Shown here in pieces: positions 1-9,145 of a DNA stretch of 42,062 nucleotides (position 1 is its first letter; every line of letters begins with the position of its first letter). Both the position numbers and the translations under genes were made by a program. Origin of the DNA: Candidatus Sericytochromatia bacterium (GTDB lineage Bacteria > Cyanobacteriota > Sericytochromatia > UBA7694); NCBI GenBank assembly GCA_015272195.1, contig JACYMC010000149.1, forward strand, positions 1 through 42,062. Reading direction: 5' to 3'. A model generated the notes under the pieces. That model searched no databases, was not told where the DNA came from, and was given only the letters and a program-made list of their open reading frames with translations.

Positions 1-64
1 AAAAAAACTTCAGCCGATCCCCTCAAGTCTACTCAGGGAGTGCGAAGAACGGTTCATTCTGAAT

Positions 65-110
65 CACTGCCTTATATCCCCGACCTGAAGGACGGGGTTT
101 TACGGTGTGC
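65..110 (+). mobile_element. Possible right-end remnant of an IS200/IS605-type (TnpB-associated) element, or a simple terminator hairpin
   Basis: Imperfect hairpin CCCCG-a-CCT-ga-AGG-a-CGGGG followed by TTTTACGG, preceded by 'ctcagggagtgcgaagaacggttcattctgaatcactgcc', which resembles TnpB 3'-end/omega-RNA scaffolds as remembered. No TnpB ORF is visible in the window. Confidence 0.35.
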
Positions 111-126
111 TTGATAACGCAAACAC

Positions 127-163
127 CCCTCTGCCTGAGACTTCAGCAGAGGGTTTTTATTTT
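127..163 (+). terminator. Rho-independent terminator
   Basis: Perfect 8-bp stem CCCTCTGC ... GCAGAGGG followed by TTTTTATTTT. Confidence 0.85.
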
Positions 164-254
164 AGGCCTCAGGCAGTGATAAAGCCTTGTGTTAAAATAA
201 GCACAACAGAACCAGCATGTCACCCAAAGTGGCAAAGACAGATCGGAAGCCTTC

Positions 255-1625
255 ATGTTTAACGGAAAAAACGACTTCATCAAAAAAATTGTCAAAGACC
301 ATCTGGATCGCTCCCTCACGGTAGATTCCCAGGTCTATGACGTGCTGGCCAAAGATCTTGAGCTGAAGCTGGAACCCATTCTGAGCAAAGCCAGCAGCTA
401 TGCCCAGCGCGAAAACCGGGACACCCTTCTGCCGGGAGATGTGATCAAAAGCATTAACTATCATGCCGGCAAAAAATCGCCCCGCATTCTGATTGCGCAT
501 GTGACGGCCGGCGCCGGACATCAGCGTGCGGCCGAAGCAATCGGCAAAGCCTACAGCAACCTGTACCCTGATGCCAACGTCAAACTGGTCGACACCCTGG
601 ATTACATCAACACCGTCTATAAAAAAGTCTACAGCAACACCTATCTGGCCCTGGTAAAACACACGCCACGCCTCTGGGGATATATTTACGATCGCTATGA
701 TAACGAAGGCGAGCGCCTGGACGGCAAGCTGCGCCAGAGTCTGGAAACCCTTCAGGCCGGTGATTTCAGAGATTTTTTGGACGACTTTTCGCCAGATGCC
801 GTGATTTGCACACATTTTTTACCGATGGAACTGATTTCTCGCTGGAAAAAAAAGCGCAAGTCCTCTTTGCCTGTCTATGCCGTGGTGACCGACTTTGCCC
901 TGCACACCTACTGGATTGTGGAAGAAGTCAACGGTTATTTTGTGGCCAATGACGACATCAAACGCGAGCTGCAAACCCGGGGAGCCAAGGTCAAAGATAT
1001 TTATCAGACCGGTATTCCCGTGGATCCGGTCTTTGCGGTTTTACCCCTGCAGCATGAGTTGCGGGATAAGCTCGGCCTGGAACGGGAGCTGCCAACCGTT
1101 CTGCTGATGGGGGGCGGTTACGGTGTGGGTGATATGGTCGGCCTGCTGCGCTCGTTTCGGGACGTCAAACTCAAAATGCAGCTGATGGTGGTCTGCGGAC
1201 GCAACGAAAGCCTGTTTCAGGAGTTGAATCAGGTGGCCAGCACCCTGCCGATTCCCACCAAAGTTTTTGGCTTTGTCACCAATGTGCACGAATTGATGCG
1301 TGCCTCTGATCTGATGGTCACCAAACCTGGCGGTCTGTCCAGTTCTGAAGCCCTGGCAGCCAACTGCCCCATGATGATCATGAACCCTATTCCCGGTCAG
1401 GAACAGCGCAACAGTGACTTTTTACTGGAAAACGGAGCGGCCAGCATTCTGCACAATGTGGCCGACGGCGCGTATTACATCGAAAAGCTGCTTAAAGACA
1501 AGGAACGGCTCGCGCTGATGATTCAGCAGGCCCGTAAACTGGGTCGTAAGGATGCGGCCATGGAAATTGCCCGCACCGTCATGAAACTGGCCCGACTGGA
1601 AGAAGAGGAATCCCTGCTGCCATGA
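255..1625 (+). CDS. MGDG synthase/MurG-like glycosyltransferase with an N-terminal histone-fold-like domain
   Basis: Glycosyltransferase motifs LIAHVTAGAGHQRAAEAI and VTKPGGLSSSEALAANCPMMIMNPIPGQEQRNSDFL. N-terminal ~70 aa contains R-x-T-x4-D (RDTLLPGDV) after a ~30-residue helix, as in archaeal histones. Confidence 0.9.
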   Translation: MFNGKNDFIKKIVKDHLDRSLTVDSQVYDVLAKDLELKLEPILSKASSYAQRENRDTLLPGDVIKSINYHAGKKSPRILIAHVTAGAGHQRAAEAIGKAYSNLYPDANVKLVDTLDYINTVYKKVYSNTYLALVKHTPRLWGYIYDRYDNEGERLDGKLRQSLETLQAGDFRDFLDDFSPDAVICTHFLPMELISRWKKKRKSSLPVYAVVTDFALHTYWIVEEVNGYFVANDDIKRELQTRGAKVKDIYQTGIPVDPVFAVLPLQHELRDKLGLERELPTVLLMGGGYGVGDMVGLLRSFRDVKLKMQLMVVCGRNESLFQELNQVASTLPIPTKVFGFVTNVHELMRASDLMVTKPGGLSSSEALAANCPMMIMNPIPGQEQRNSDFLLENGAASILHNVADGAYYIEKLLKDKERLALMIQQARKLGRKDAAMEIARTVMKLARLEEEESLLP

Positions 1626-2152
1626 TGCAGTATATTGAGCAGATTCGTGATCTGGCCTCAAAAGATCAGTATATTCATGAGATCAAAGGCTTTATTGAAA
1701 ATCTGATCGCCCACGATAAAAACAAAGCGCTGCAGGTCGCGCGCACCCTGTTTTTTGCACCTGAAACCCATCCGCGGGTGCGTTATGTGGTGGCAGAACG
1801 CCTGGGCAAAGTGGGTTCTCGACAACTGTTTCAGCAATTGCTGAGTTACTTTATTCTTCGCAAGTTCCCTGACACCCTTTCGTTACTGGCAGCGCTTAAA
1901 AGCTATGCCGATGCAGAAGCCCTGCCTGCCCTGAGCGAATATTATCCGGGGGGAAACTACCGCGAATGCCTGGAGATCATTGATACCCTGGCCCAGACCC
2001 AGGCTCCGGAAACGGTGGAGTTGCTCAGCCAGATTTATAATGAACAAATTGTGTATCAACAGGATCTTGAGCGTGATGAGCTGGAAAACCTGCGTCAGCG
2101 TGCCAGCGCCGCCATGGGCAAACAAATGATGCGCTTTGACTTCGGTGTTTAA
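1622..2152 (+). CDS. HEAT-repeat-like hypothetical protein
   Basis: ATGA overlap with the upstream gene. Helical repeats such as 'HPRVRYVVAERLGKVGSRQLFQQLL' and 'ADAEALPALSEYY'. Confidence 0.75.
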   Translation: MMQYIEQIRDLASKDQYIHEIKGFIENLIAHDKNKALQVARTLFFAPETHPRVRYVVAERLGKVGSRQLFQQLLSYFILRKFPDTLSLLAALKSYADAEALPALSEYYPGGNYRECLEIIDTLAQTQAPETVELLSQIYNEQIVYQQDLERDELENLRQRASAAMGKQMMRFDFGV

Positions 2153-2219
2153 TGCGCCGTGCCGGAACATGCTACAATGTAGTGCTATATTTATGTAAAG
2201 GATTGACTAAGTTCGGCAT

Positions 2220-3431
2220 ATGCTTGAGAGCTTATCGGGCGTTATAGAACCCTTACTTGCCAATTATGGCATCTGGGTTGCCCTGTTTTTTGCGGTGATG
2301 CTTGCAGTCCCTGTGGGTCTGATCGTCTGGCTGCAAAAAAAACAGCACCGCTCTGAGCAGGCGCACCTCTCAGCATATTATGACCAACTGGCAGAACAGC
2401 AGCAGCACATCAAAAGCTGGCAGGTATTGTTAAAGCAGTACCAGCAACAAAGCAGCCTTTATGAAGGGCAAACCCGCACACAAAGCACATCCACAGAGCA
2501 TCAGCAGGAAAAACTCCTGCAGGAGCTGATCGGCTTAAGCGAAAACCTGCAGGAAATTGAGGCCGATATTGCTCACGATCCTGAGCGCGGCCAGGCCGGC
2601 ATACACGAAGTGCAGGCACACCTGCAGCCGCTCAAAATTCAACTGAATCAAATCGAGGCATGGCATCAGAACCTGCAACAGGTCCAGCTTAAAAATGAAA
2701 GCCGCCTGCAGCAGCTTCAAAACCAGCCAGTACCTGAGGCTTTGCAACACAAATTGGAAAGCCTGATTGTACAGGCTGCCAAAGATCCACTGGGCGTACA
2801 GGCCGAACTCAGTACCCTACAAGTCCCCGAAACAGCGCCCGCAGCAGCGGAAGCAGCAGCGGAAGCAGCAGCCGAAACACCGGCAGATACAGCGGCCCCA
2901 GCAGCGGAAGCCCCACTTGCATTTGAGGATGCACAGGCTGATCTGGACTTTATTGCCGCTGCATTGCAGGATATTGAAACCCTGCACGACAAACTCGCCG
3001 GAGCCTTTGAAGCAGAAGCCTGGATCAAAGCCTGGCCGCTCAAAGAAAAAGCGGTTTATCAGGCCGAAGAAGCACGGCTTTTGCTGACACTGGCACAACG
3101 CTTACACCGCTTACCAGAGGCGCCCACACACCGGGCCCGCCTGAACCGGGAGCGGGTTTTCGCCAAAAGACAGGCCCTGGAAAACAGCCGCGCAACCCTG
3201 CAAAACACACTGGCTTTACTGACACAGGAGCAGTCCACTCTGCAGCAGCAGGTGCTGGATCTGGCCGGGCAGTTGCGAGAGGTTCGCAACAGCGGCACAG
3301 CCGATCTGGGCAAATTGCAGGCGCAGGCAGAAACCTTAAAAAGCATTCAAAAAGGCCTGGGGCATGCCCCTGTGGCCTTGCATAAGTACCAGCAGATGTT
3401 ACAATCACTCGAAACAGCACTGCAAGCATAA
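2220..3431 (+). CDS. Membrane-anchored coiled-coil hypothetical protein
   Basis: N-terminal TM segment (WVALFFAVMLAVPVGLIVWL), long Q/E/L-rich coiled coil and an Ala-rich linker. Confidence 0.75.
   Translation: MLESLSGVIEPLLANYGIWVALFFAVMLAVPVGLIVWLQKKQHRSEQAHLSAYYDQLAEQQQHIKSWQVLLKQYQQQSSLYEGQTRTQSTSTEHQQEKLLQELIGLSENLQEIEADIAHDPERGQAGIHEVQAHLQPLKIQLNQIEAWHQNLQQVQLKNESRLQQLQNQPVPEALQHKLESLIVQAAKDPLGVQAELSTLQVPETAPAAAEAAAEAAAETPADTAAPAAEAPLAFEDAQADLDFIAAALQDIETLHDKLAGAFEAEAWIKAWPLKEKAVYQAEEARLLLTLAQRLHRLPEAPTHRARLNRERVFAKRQALENSRATLQNTLALLTQEQSTLQQQVLDLAGQLREVRNSGTADLGKLQAQAETLKSIQKGLGHAPVALHKYQQMLQSLETALQA
2841..2876 (+). repeat. Three tandem 12-bp units (GCAGCAGCGGAA-like)
   Basis: gcagcagcggaa/gcagcagcggaa/gcagcagccgaa, encoding the AAAE-repeat linker. 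Confidence 0.85.
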
Positions 3432-3456
3432 ACAAAATCGGTAGGCAAAAGATATC

Positions 3457-4734
3457 ATGGCAAGTCGAGACAAAATGATCATCCTGATGATTGCACTCCT
3501 GATCGGAGCATCCACCTGGATCATGGTCAACAAACCCATCAAACGCGGTCTGGACATCCAGGGCGGCAGTCATCTGGTGGTAGAAGCACAGGATGTAGAA
3601 CAAAAAATCGTCGATAACAAAGTCGTGGAGGAAGCGGTCACGGTTGGCCCTGAGGTCATGCGCTCTGCCATTGCTGTCGTACGCCAGCGCGTTGACGGTC
3701 TCGGCGTGGCTGAGCCGCTGATCCAGCTCAAAGGTGAACGCCAGATCATTGTGCAGTTACCAGGGATCGGCGATCCCCAGGAAGCCGTCAAACTAATTGG
3801 TGAAACCGCCAAGCTGGACTTCCGCCGTCCGGACACCAAAGACCCCAACAAATGGATTGAAACCGGCGTCTACGGAAAAATGCTCAAAGACGCCCGTGCC
3901 AATCTGCGCGGCAATGCCGACTGGATTATTGAGTTTGAATTTAATACCGAGGGCGCCCGCAAATTCGGCGAGCTGACCACCGAGCTGGTGGGCCAGCCCC
4001 TGGGCATTTTTCTGGATGGCAACCTGATTTCAGCCCCCAGAGTGAACAGTCCCATTACCGGCGGTAAAGGCATTATTGAAGGGGGCTTTGGTGCCGACGA
4101 AGCAAAAACCCTGGCCATTCAGCTTAAAGCGGGCCAGCTGCCCGTGCCACTGAAAATGGTGGAAAACCGCACCGTTGGGCCCACCCTGGGTCAGGAAGCC
4201 ATTGATCGCAGCTTTTTTGCGGGCACCATTGGCCTGGGCATGGTGCTGGTCTTTATGCTCTGGTACTACCGTATTCCTGGTATTATGGCCAATCTGGCCC
4301 TCTTCCTCTACGCCCTGTTTAACCTGGCCGTCTTTAAACTGATTCCCATCACCCTGACCCTGCCGGGTATTGCCGGTTTTATTCTGAGTGTGGGCATGGC
4401 AGTTGACGCCAACATCCTGATTTTTGAGCGCACCAAAGAAGAGCTGCGCATGGGTAAATCTATTTTTAACGCCGTCGAAACCGGATTCAAACGCGCTTTC
4501 TCTTCGATTTTTGACTCCAATGCCACCACCCTGATCAGTTGTGCCGTGCTCTACTACTTTGGTACAGGTCTGATTCGCGGCTTTGCCGTCACCCTGGCCA
4601 TCGGTGTCATTATCAGTATGTTCACTGCCATCACCGTCACCCGTACCGTGATGCGCGTTGCCATTCGCTCCAAAAAAATGCGCAACCCCGTGCTTTACGG
4701 TGTCAAACCGCGCATTCAGAAGCAAGGGGCTTAA
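3457..4734 (+). CDS. secD: Protein translocase subunit SecD
   Basis: 'RGLDIQGGSHLVVEA', 'QLPGIGDPQEAVKLIGETAKLDFR' and 'GFILSVGMAVDANILIFERTKEELR' are SecD signatures. Confidence 0.95.
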   Translation: MASRDKMIILMIALLIGASTWIMVNKPIKRGLDIQGGSHLVVEAQDVEQKIVDNKVVEEAVTVGPEVMRSAIAVVRQRVDGLGVAEPLIQLKGERQIIVQLPGIGDPQEAVKLIGETAKLDFRRPDTKDPNKWIETGVYGKMLKDARANLRGNADWIIEFEFNTEGARKFGELTTELVGQPLGIFLDGNLISAPRVNSPITGGKGIIEGGFGADEAKTLAIQLKAGQLPVPLKMVENRTVGPTLGQEAIDRSFFAGTIGLGMVLVFMLWYYRIPGIMANLALFLYALFNLAVFKLIPITLTLPGIAGFILSVGMAVDANILIFERTKEELRMGKSIFNAVETGFKRAFSSIFDSNATTLISCAVLYYFGTGLIRGFAVTLAIGVIISMFTAITVTRTVMRVAIRSKKMRNPVLYGVKPRIQKQGA

Positions 4735-4736
4735 GC

Positions 4737-5192
4737 ATGCTTGGCTTCAGCAACATTGTGCAGCGCACCCGCAAACGCATCAGCAAATGCCTGCAGGAAA
4801 TGCCCGATATTGAGGCTGAAGTCATGGAGGACGGCAATTACCGTCTGATCCGGGGCTCCGCCATTTTATATCTGACGGTGGAGTCCTGGGGCATGCGGGA
4901 CGTCATGGTTAACTGCACCTCCTATGTGGTGATTGGCGCAACGGTGGATGCCGAACTGATGGCCTTTTTGCTGGACGCTAACGCCCAGGTGCCTTTTGGT
5001 TCTTTTGCGCTCGATGAAGATCGCGATATCCTGTTTGAATATGCCCTGATTGCCACCAACGCCAGGAGCTATGAATTAAAAGAAGCCATCAAGGCAGTGG
5101 CCAAGGCAGTGGATGATTATGACAATAAGATCATCAACCGCTGGGGCGGCGAAACAGCCTATAAAGTGCTGTTTGGATTTGATGCCGATTAA
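4737..5192 (+). CDS. YbjN/type III secretion chaperone-like domain protein
   Basis: Start placed at ATG 4737, immediately after the secD stop (the ORF-track start at 4539 overlaps secD). The fold type resembles YbjN/T3SS chaperone-like proteins. Confidence 0.65.
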   Translation: MLGFSNIVQRTRKRISKCLQEMPDIEAEVMEDGNYRLIRGSAILYLTVESWGMRDVMVNCTSYVVIGATVDAELMAFLLDANAQVPFGSFALDEDRDILFEYALIATNARSYELKEAIKAVAKAVDDYDNKIINRWGGETAYKVLFGFDAD

Positions 5193-5196
5193 TCTC

Positions 5197-5225
5197 TTGT
5201 GTTTGCCTGCTAAAAACAGTATAAT
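5197..5225 (+). promoter_or_regulatory. Sigma70-type promoter for the response regulator gene
   Basis: TTGTGT (5197-5202), 17-bp spacer, perfect TATAAT (5220-5225). Confidence 0.65.
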
Positions 5226-5229
5226 CACA

Positions 5230-5249
5230 TTGTTAAATACTTTTAACAA
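5230..5249 (+). promoter_or_regulatory. Perfect inverted repeat, candidate operator near the transcription start
   Basis: TTGTTAAA-TACT-TTTAACAA lies immediately downstream of the TATAAT box. Confidence 0.55.
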
Positions 5250-5273
5250 TCTTAATAATTGAGGAACTGAGTT

Positions 5274-5990
5274 TTGAAAAGCGCCAAGGTTTTGGTGATT
5301 GACGATGAGCCTTCGATTACCAGCAGTATCAAATATGGTCTCGAAAAAGAGGGCTATACCGTCATCACAGCAGACAACGGAACGGACGGCTGTGAGCTGG
5401 CCCGGAACGAAAAGCCCGATATTGTCGTCCTGGACGTGATGCTTCCCGGACTCGACGGCTACGAAGTCTGCCGCATGATTCGCGCTGATTTGCCCGTTCC
5501 AATTATTATGCTGACCGCCAAAGGCGAAGAAATCGATAAAGTCGTCGGGCTTGAAGTGGGCGCCGATGAGTACGTGACCAAACCTTTCAGCCTGCGGGAG
5601 CTTCAGGCCCGCATCAAAGCACTGCTGCGCCTGGTCGCCCGCCACAAAAATACCAAAATGGCAGAGCCCGATCGGATCGAAGTGGGCGAGCTGGTGATCG
5701 ATCTTAAACGTCACGAAGTCTTTATTGAGGATCGCAAGATCAACCTGACCCTCAAAGAATTTGAGCTGCTCAAACTGCTGGCACTCAACGCCAATAAGGT
5801 GCTTTCGCGCGAATACCTGATTGAACAGGTCTGGGGCTATGACTTCACCGGCGAAGGCCGCACAGTGGACGTGCATATTCACTGGTTGCGTGAAAAAATT
5901 GAGCGTGATCCTGAAAACCCGGTACGCATTCAGACTGTCCGGGGCGTGGGTTATCGCTTTGAACGCCGCATTGGCCGCAATGCAGAATAA
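5274..5990 (+). CDS. OmpR/PhoB-family response regulator
   Basis: Receiver domain (VIDDEP, VLDVMLPGLDG, TAKGEE...TKPF) and winged-helix C-terminus (RTVDVHIHWLREKIERDPENPVRIQTVRGVGYRF). TTG start. Confidence 0.95.
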   Translation: MKSAKVLVIDDEPSITSSIKYGLEKEGYTVITADNGTDGCELARNEKPDIVVLDVMLPGLDGYEVCRMIRADLPVPIIMLTAKGEEIDKVVGLEVGADEYVTKPFSLRELQARIKALLRLVARHKNTKMAEPDRIEVGELVIDLKRHEVFIEDRKINLTLKEFELLKLLALNANKVLSREYLIEQVWGYDFTGEGRTVDVHIHWLREKIERDPENPVRIQTVRGVGYRFERRIGRNAE

Positions 5991-6009
5991 ATAATTTCAG
6001 ACTGAACAG

Positions 6010-7467
6010 ATGGACGAACGCACCGCTTCTTCACACCCCGGCCTTCCCTGGTATCATCTTGCTGCCAGCATACTGATCAGCCTGGTCACCTTTGCCCTGA
6101 GTGCCTGGTATACGCTTCAGCAAAGGTCTACCGAAGTTCTGTTTGCCCTTGGCACGGGCTTGCTGCTGCTGCTGGCCTATAATATTGCTAACCAGCGCAA
6201 CACACGCGCTGTGCTGCGCAACCTGTCTGAGAGTCTGCAGACCATTCGTCAGCACCGTGAACCCGAACCCCAGCAACTGGCCCGTACCGGCGTCCTGAAA
6301 GAGCAGGTGCTCGATCTGGCCCAGTACGTTCAGCGCCGCGTGATGCCCGATCAGGCCAGCCAGATGGTGCCCGTCAACCTCGAAAAAAACGAGCTGGAAT
6401 CGATTATTCACTGCATGAATGACGGCCTGATCATCTACGACATGAACATGAACGTGGTCCTGCTGAACCCGGCCCTGGCGGAGCTGCTGATTCCCAGCAA
6501 TCCAGCCGCCACAGGCCGGCTGATTCAGAACCCTGACGATCAGCTGTTATTTGAGCGCTGCGTCAACATTGAGCACATGAAACAGGTGCACCGGGCCATG
6601 ACCGAAGAACCCCTGCTGCCACGCTGTGACGTGATTGAGCTTCAGCATCCGCCTCAGTTTCTCAAGCGCTATGCCTCGCCCCTGAACAACCGCTTTCATC
6701 AACAGATTGGGCACGTGATCATTTATCACGATATCACCCAGGAAGTGCAGTCTGAGCGCATCCGGGCTGAATTTATCACCAATGCCTCTCACGAACTGCG
6801 CACGCCGGTTACCTCTATCAAACTGCTGCTGGAAACCCTCGACGGCGGTGCCAAAGATGATCCTAAAGTACGCGGCGAGTTTATCCGCAATCTGTTGCGG
6901 GAGGCCGATCGCCTGCATATTCTGGTCAACGATTTGCTGGACCTCTCACGCCTGGAGACCGCCCATGAGCGGCTGGCCTGGTCAGAGCTGGAGCTGCGCA
7001 AGGTCGTTCATGACTCCCTGCAGACCATTGCCCCCCTGGCACAGAAAAAGGGTGTGGACCTGAAAGAAAACATTGAAGACGATCTGCAAAAAATCTGGGC
7101 CGATCAGTTGCGTCTGGGCCAGGTCCTGATCAACCTGGTCAATAATGCCGTCAAATTCACCCCCAGCGGTGGCGAAGTCCGGGTGATTGTCAGACGGGTA
7201 GACGAAAGCGTGGAGTTTAAAATCCAGGACACGGGTATCGGCATCCCCCAGGAAGATCTGCCCTATATTTTTGACCGCTTTTATCGCGTCGAGCAAAACC
7301 GGCAGCGCCGTCAGAACTCCGGTGGCAGCGGTCTGGGCCTGACCATCAGCAAACAGGTGGTCGAGATGCATGGCGGAAAAATTACCGTCAGCAGTAGTCC
7401 CAAGGGTACGGTATTTACCTTCACGATCCCCCAGAAAGTCAAAGTTAACACAGCCGTCGCTTCTTAA
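6010..7467 (+). CDS. Membrane sensor histidine kinase with PAS-like domain (PhoR/VicK-like)
   Basis: Two N-terminal TM segments, H-box ASHELRTPVTSIK, N-box NLVNNAVKFT, DTGIGIP, GGSGLGLTI. Immediately follows the response regulator. Confidence 0.95.
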   Translation: MDERTASSHPGLPWYHLAASILISLVTFALSAWYTLQQRSTEVLFALGTGLLLLLAYNIANQRNTRAVLRNLSESLQTIRQHREPEPQQLARTGVLKEQVLDLAQYVQRRVMPDQASQMVPVNLEKNELESIIHCMNDGLIIYDMNMNVVLLNPALAELLIPSNPAATGRLIQNPDDQLLFERCVNIEHMKQVHRAMTEEPLLPRCDVIELQHPPQFLKRYASPLNNRFHQQIGHVIIYHDITQEVQSERIRAEFITNASHELRTPVTSIKLLLETLDGGAKDDPKVRGEFIRNLLREADRLHILVNDLLDLSRLETAHERLAWSELELRKVVHDSLQTIAPLAQKKGVDLKENIEDDLQKIWADQLRLGQVLINLVNNAVKFTPSGGEVRVIVRRVDESVEFKIQDTGIGIPQEDLPYIFDRFYRVEQNRQRRQNSGGSGLGLTISKQVVEMHGGKITVSSSPKGTVFTFTIPQKVKVNTAVAS

Positions 7468-7537
7468 GCGTCGCTCCGGTTTACCTCCAGATCCGTGTGT
7501 GTTATCCTGAATTTAAATCTTGCTGGAGGATGCCCAC

Positions 7538-9061
7538 TTGAAAGTGCCCTATTTCCTGTCCCATGCCAAGACCCTGTCGCTGGGCCTTATGATCTTTGCG
7601 CTAAGCTGGATTTTACCGGCGCATGCCAGCCCCGAAACACTGACCATTCTGTTCACAGGCGACACGCACAATCGGCTGGAGCCTTTTTTTCATACGGAGC
7701 TGGAAAAATCAGTGAGCGGTGTGGTGCGTCGGGCCCGTTACTTTGAGCAGGTCAGACAACAGAACCCGCGAACCCTGATCCTGGATGCGGGGGATGTTTT
7801 CCAGGGCACACCCTACTACAATTTTTATCTGGGTGAACCCGACATTAAAGCCATGGGTCTGATGCGCTATGACGCCATGACCGTGGGCAACCACGAGCTG
7901 GATAACGGCATGCTGAATCTGCGCACACAGGTTCAGTTTGCGCAGTTCCCCGTACTCAACGCCAATATTGTGGACGAAAAAACGGGGCTGCTGGTCTTCC
8001 GGCCCTTTCATATTTTTAATGTACACGGCATTCGGGTGGCGGTCCTGGGCCTGATGAGCGAACACTCCTGGAAGGCTATCGCCGGCGAGCAAAAAAAGGG
8101 ATACACTTTAAAAGACCCCTTTGAAACCGCTCAGGAACTGGTGCCGCAACTGCGCCAGCAGGCCGATCTGGTGATCAGCCTGCACCATATGGGAATCTGG
8201 GATGATGAGGTCTTTCCCCAGAAAGTAGCGGATGTTGATCTGGTCCTGGGTGGCCACTCCCACACGTTGATGCCCCAGGCCAAACTGATCAAAAACAACA
8301 ATCAGAACGGTCTGGGCGGCACGTTGGTACAGCACGCCTATTACCAGGGCGTCTATGTGGGCCGCATTGATCTAACGCTGGATGCCCGCAAAAAAATCAG
8401 CGATTATCACAGCGAACTGGTGCTGCTGGACGCGCGATTTGATCCTGAACCCTTAAAAGAGATCCTGAACACCTACGGCGGTAAGCTCAAAACCGATATG
8501 GATCAGGTGATTGGTGAAGCCACCGACCACCTGAGTGTCGCCAATAAATTTGATGGCCCCTTTCCAATGGGCAGTGTCATGGCAGATATTCTGCGTGAAA
8601 GCCAGAATACCGAAGTGGGCATCATGAACAGCGGTGGCGTCCGTTCGGCCATTCCCCGCGGGCCGATTACAGTCAGAAGCATTTATGAAATCATGCCCTT
8701 TGACAACAGCGTGGTGCGCTTTAAGCTTGAAGGAGAAGATCTGCAGGAGATTGTTGAAGCCAGTGCGGCCCGCCTGGGCAAATCCAAAACCCTTCAGTTT
8801 TCGGGTCTGACCTTCACCGTGAAGGGCAAAAAGGTCACGGCCATCACCATCAATGGCAAAGCCCTGGACCCGGATCGCATGTATACCGTGGCGGCCCCAG
8901 ACTATGTTTTTAAAGGCAACGAGGATATCAGCTTTGAAGAAGCTGAAGATGCGGTCATGACAGGTCTGCTGCTGCGGGATGTGATCATTGAATACGTTCG
9001 CAAGCACAAACAGATTGACCCGCCCCAAGACACGCGCATGCTGCGCATTGACACGAAGTGA
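7538..9061 (+). CDS. UshA-family 5'-nucleotidase/2',3'-cyclic phosphodiesterase, exported
   Basis: Metallophosphatase motifs LFTGDTHNR, DAGDVFQGTPYYN, TVGNHELDNG, LGGHSHT; C-terminal nucleotidase motif NSGGVRSAIPRGPIT. Start placed at TTG 7538, 7 nt after CTGGAGGA; signal peptide present. Confidence 0.9.
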   Translation: MKVPYFLSHAKTLSLGLMIFALSWILPAHASPETLTILFTGDTHNRLEPFFHTELEKSVSGVVRRARYFEQVRQQNPRTLILDAGDVFQGTPYYNFYLGEPDIKAMGLMRYDAMTVGNHELDNGMLNLRTQVQFAQFPVLNANIVDEKTGLLVFRPFHIFNVHGIRVAVLGLMSEHSWKAIAGEQKKGYTLKDPFETAQELVPQLRQQADLVISLHHMGIWDDEVFPQKVADVDLVLGGHSHTLMPQAKLIKNNNQNGLGGTLVQHAYYQGVYVGRIDLTLDARKKISDYHSELVLLDARFDPEPLKEILNTYGGKLKTDMDQVIGEATDHLSVANKFDGPFPMGSVMADILRESQNTEVGIMNSGGVRSAIPRGPITVRSIYEIMPFDNSVVRFKLEGEDLQEIVEASAARLGKSKTLQFSGLTFTVKGKKVTAITINGKALDPDRMYTVAAPDYVFKGNEDISFEEAEDAVMTGLLLRDVIIEYVRKHKQIDPPQDTRMLRIDTK

Positions 9062-9145
9062 TCGCCATCTCAGCCTTGAAATCAAGGCAATGTTAAGATG
9101 AGGTTTAAACGCAGACCCAAGCGAGCATAAAAAGAGGACAAAACT

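Noticed and set aside
4030-4725. 231-aa minus-strand ORF
   Set aside because: Antisense to secD; His/Gly/Asn-rich shadow composition.
9073-9088. Perfect hairpin GCCTTGA-AA-TCAAGGC considered as terminator
   Set aside because: No following T-tract on the plus strand and only a 2-nt loop; may be incidental, so not called as a feature.
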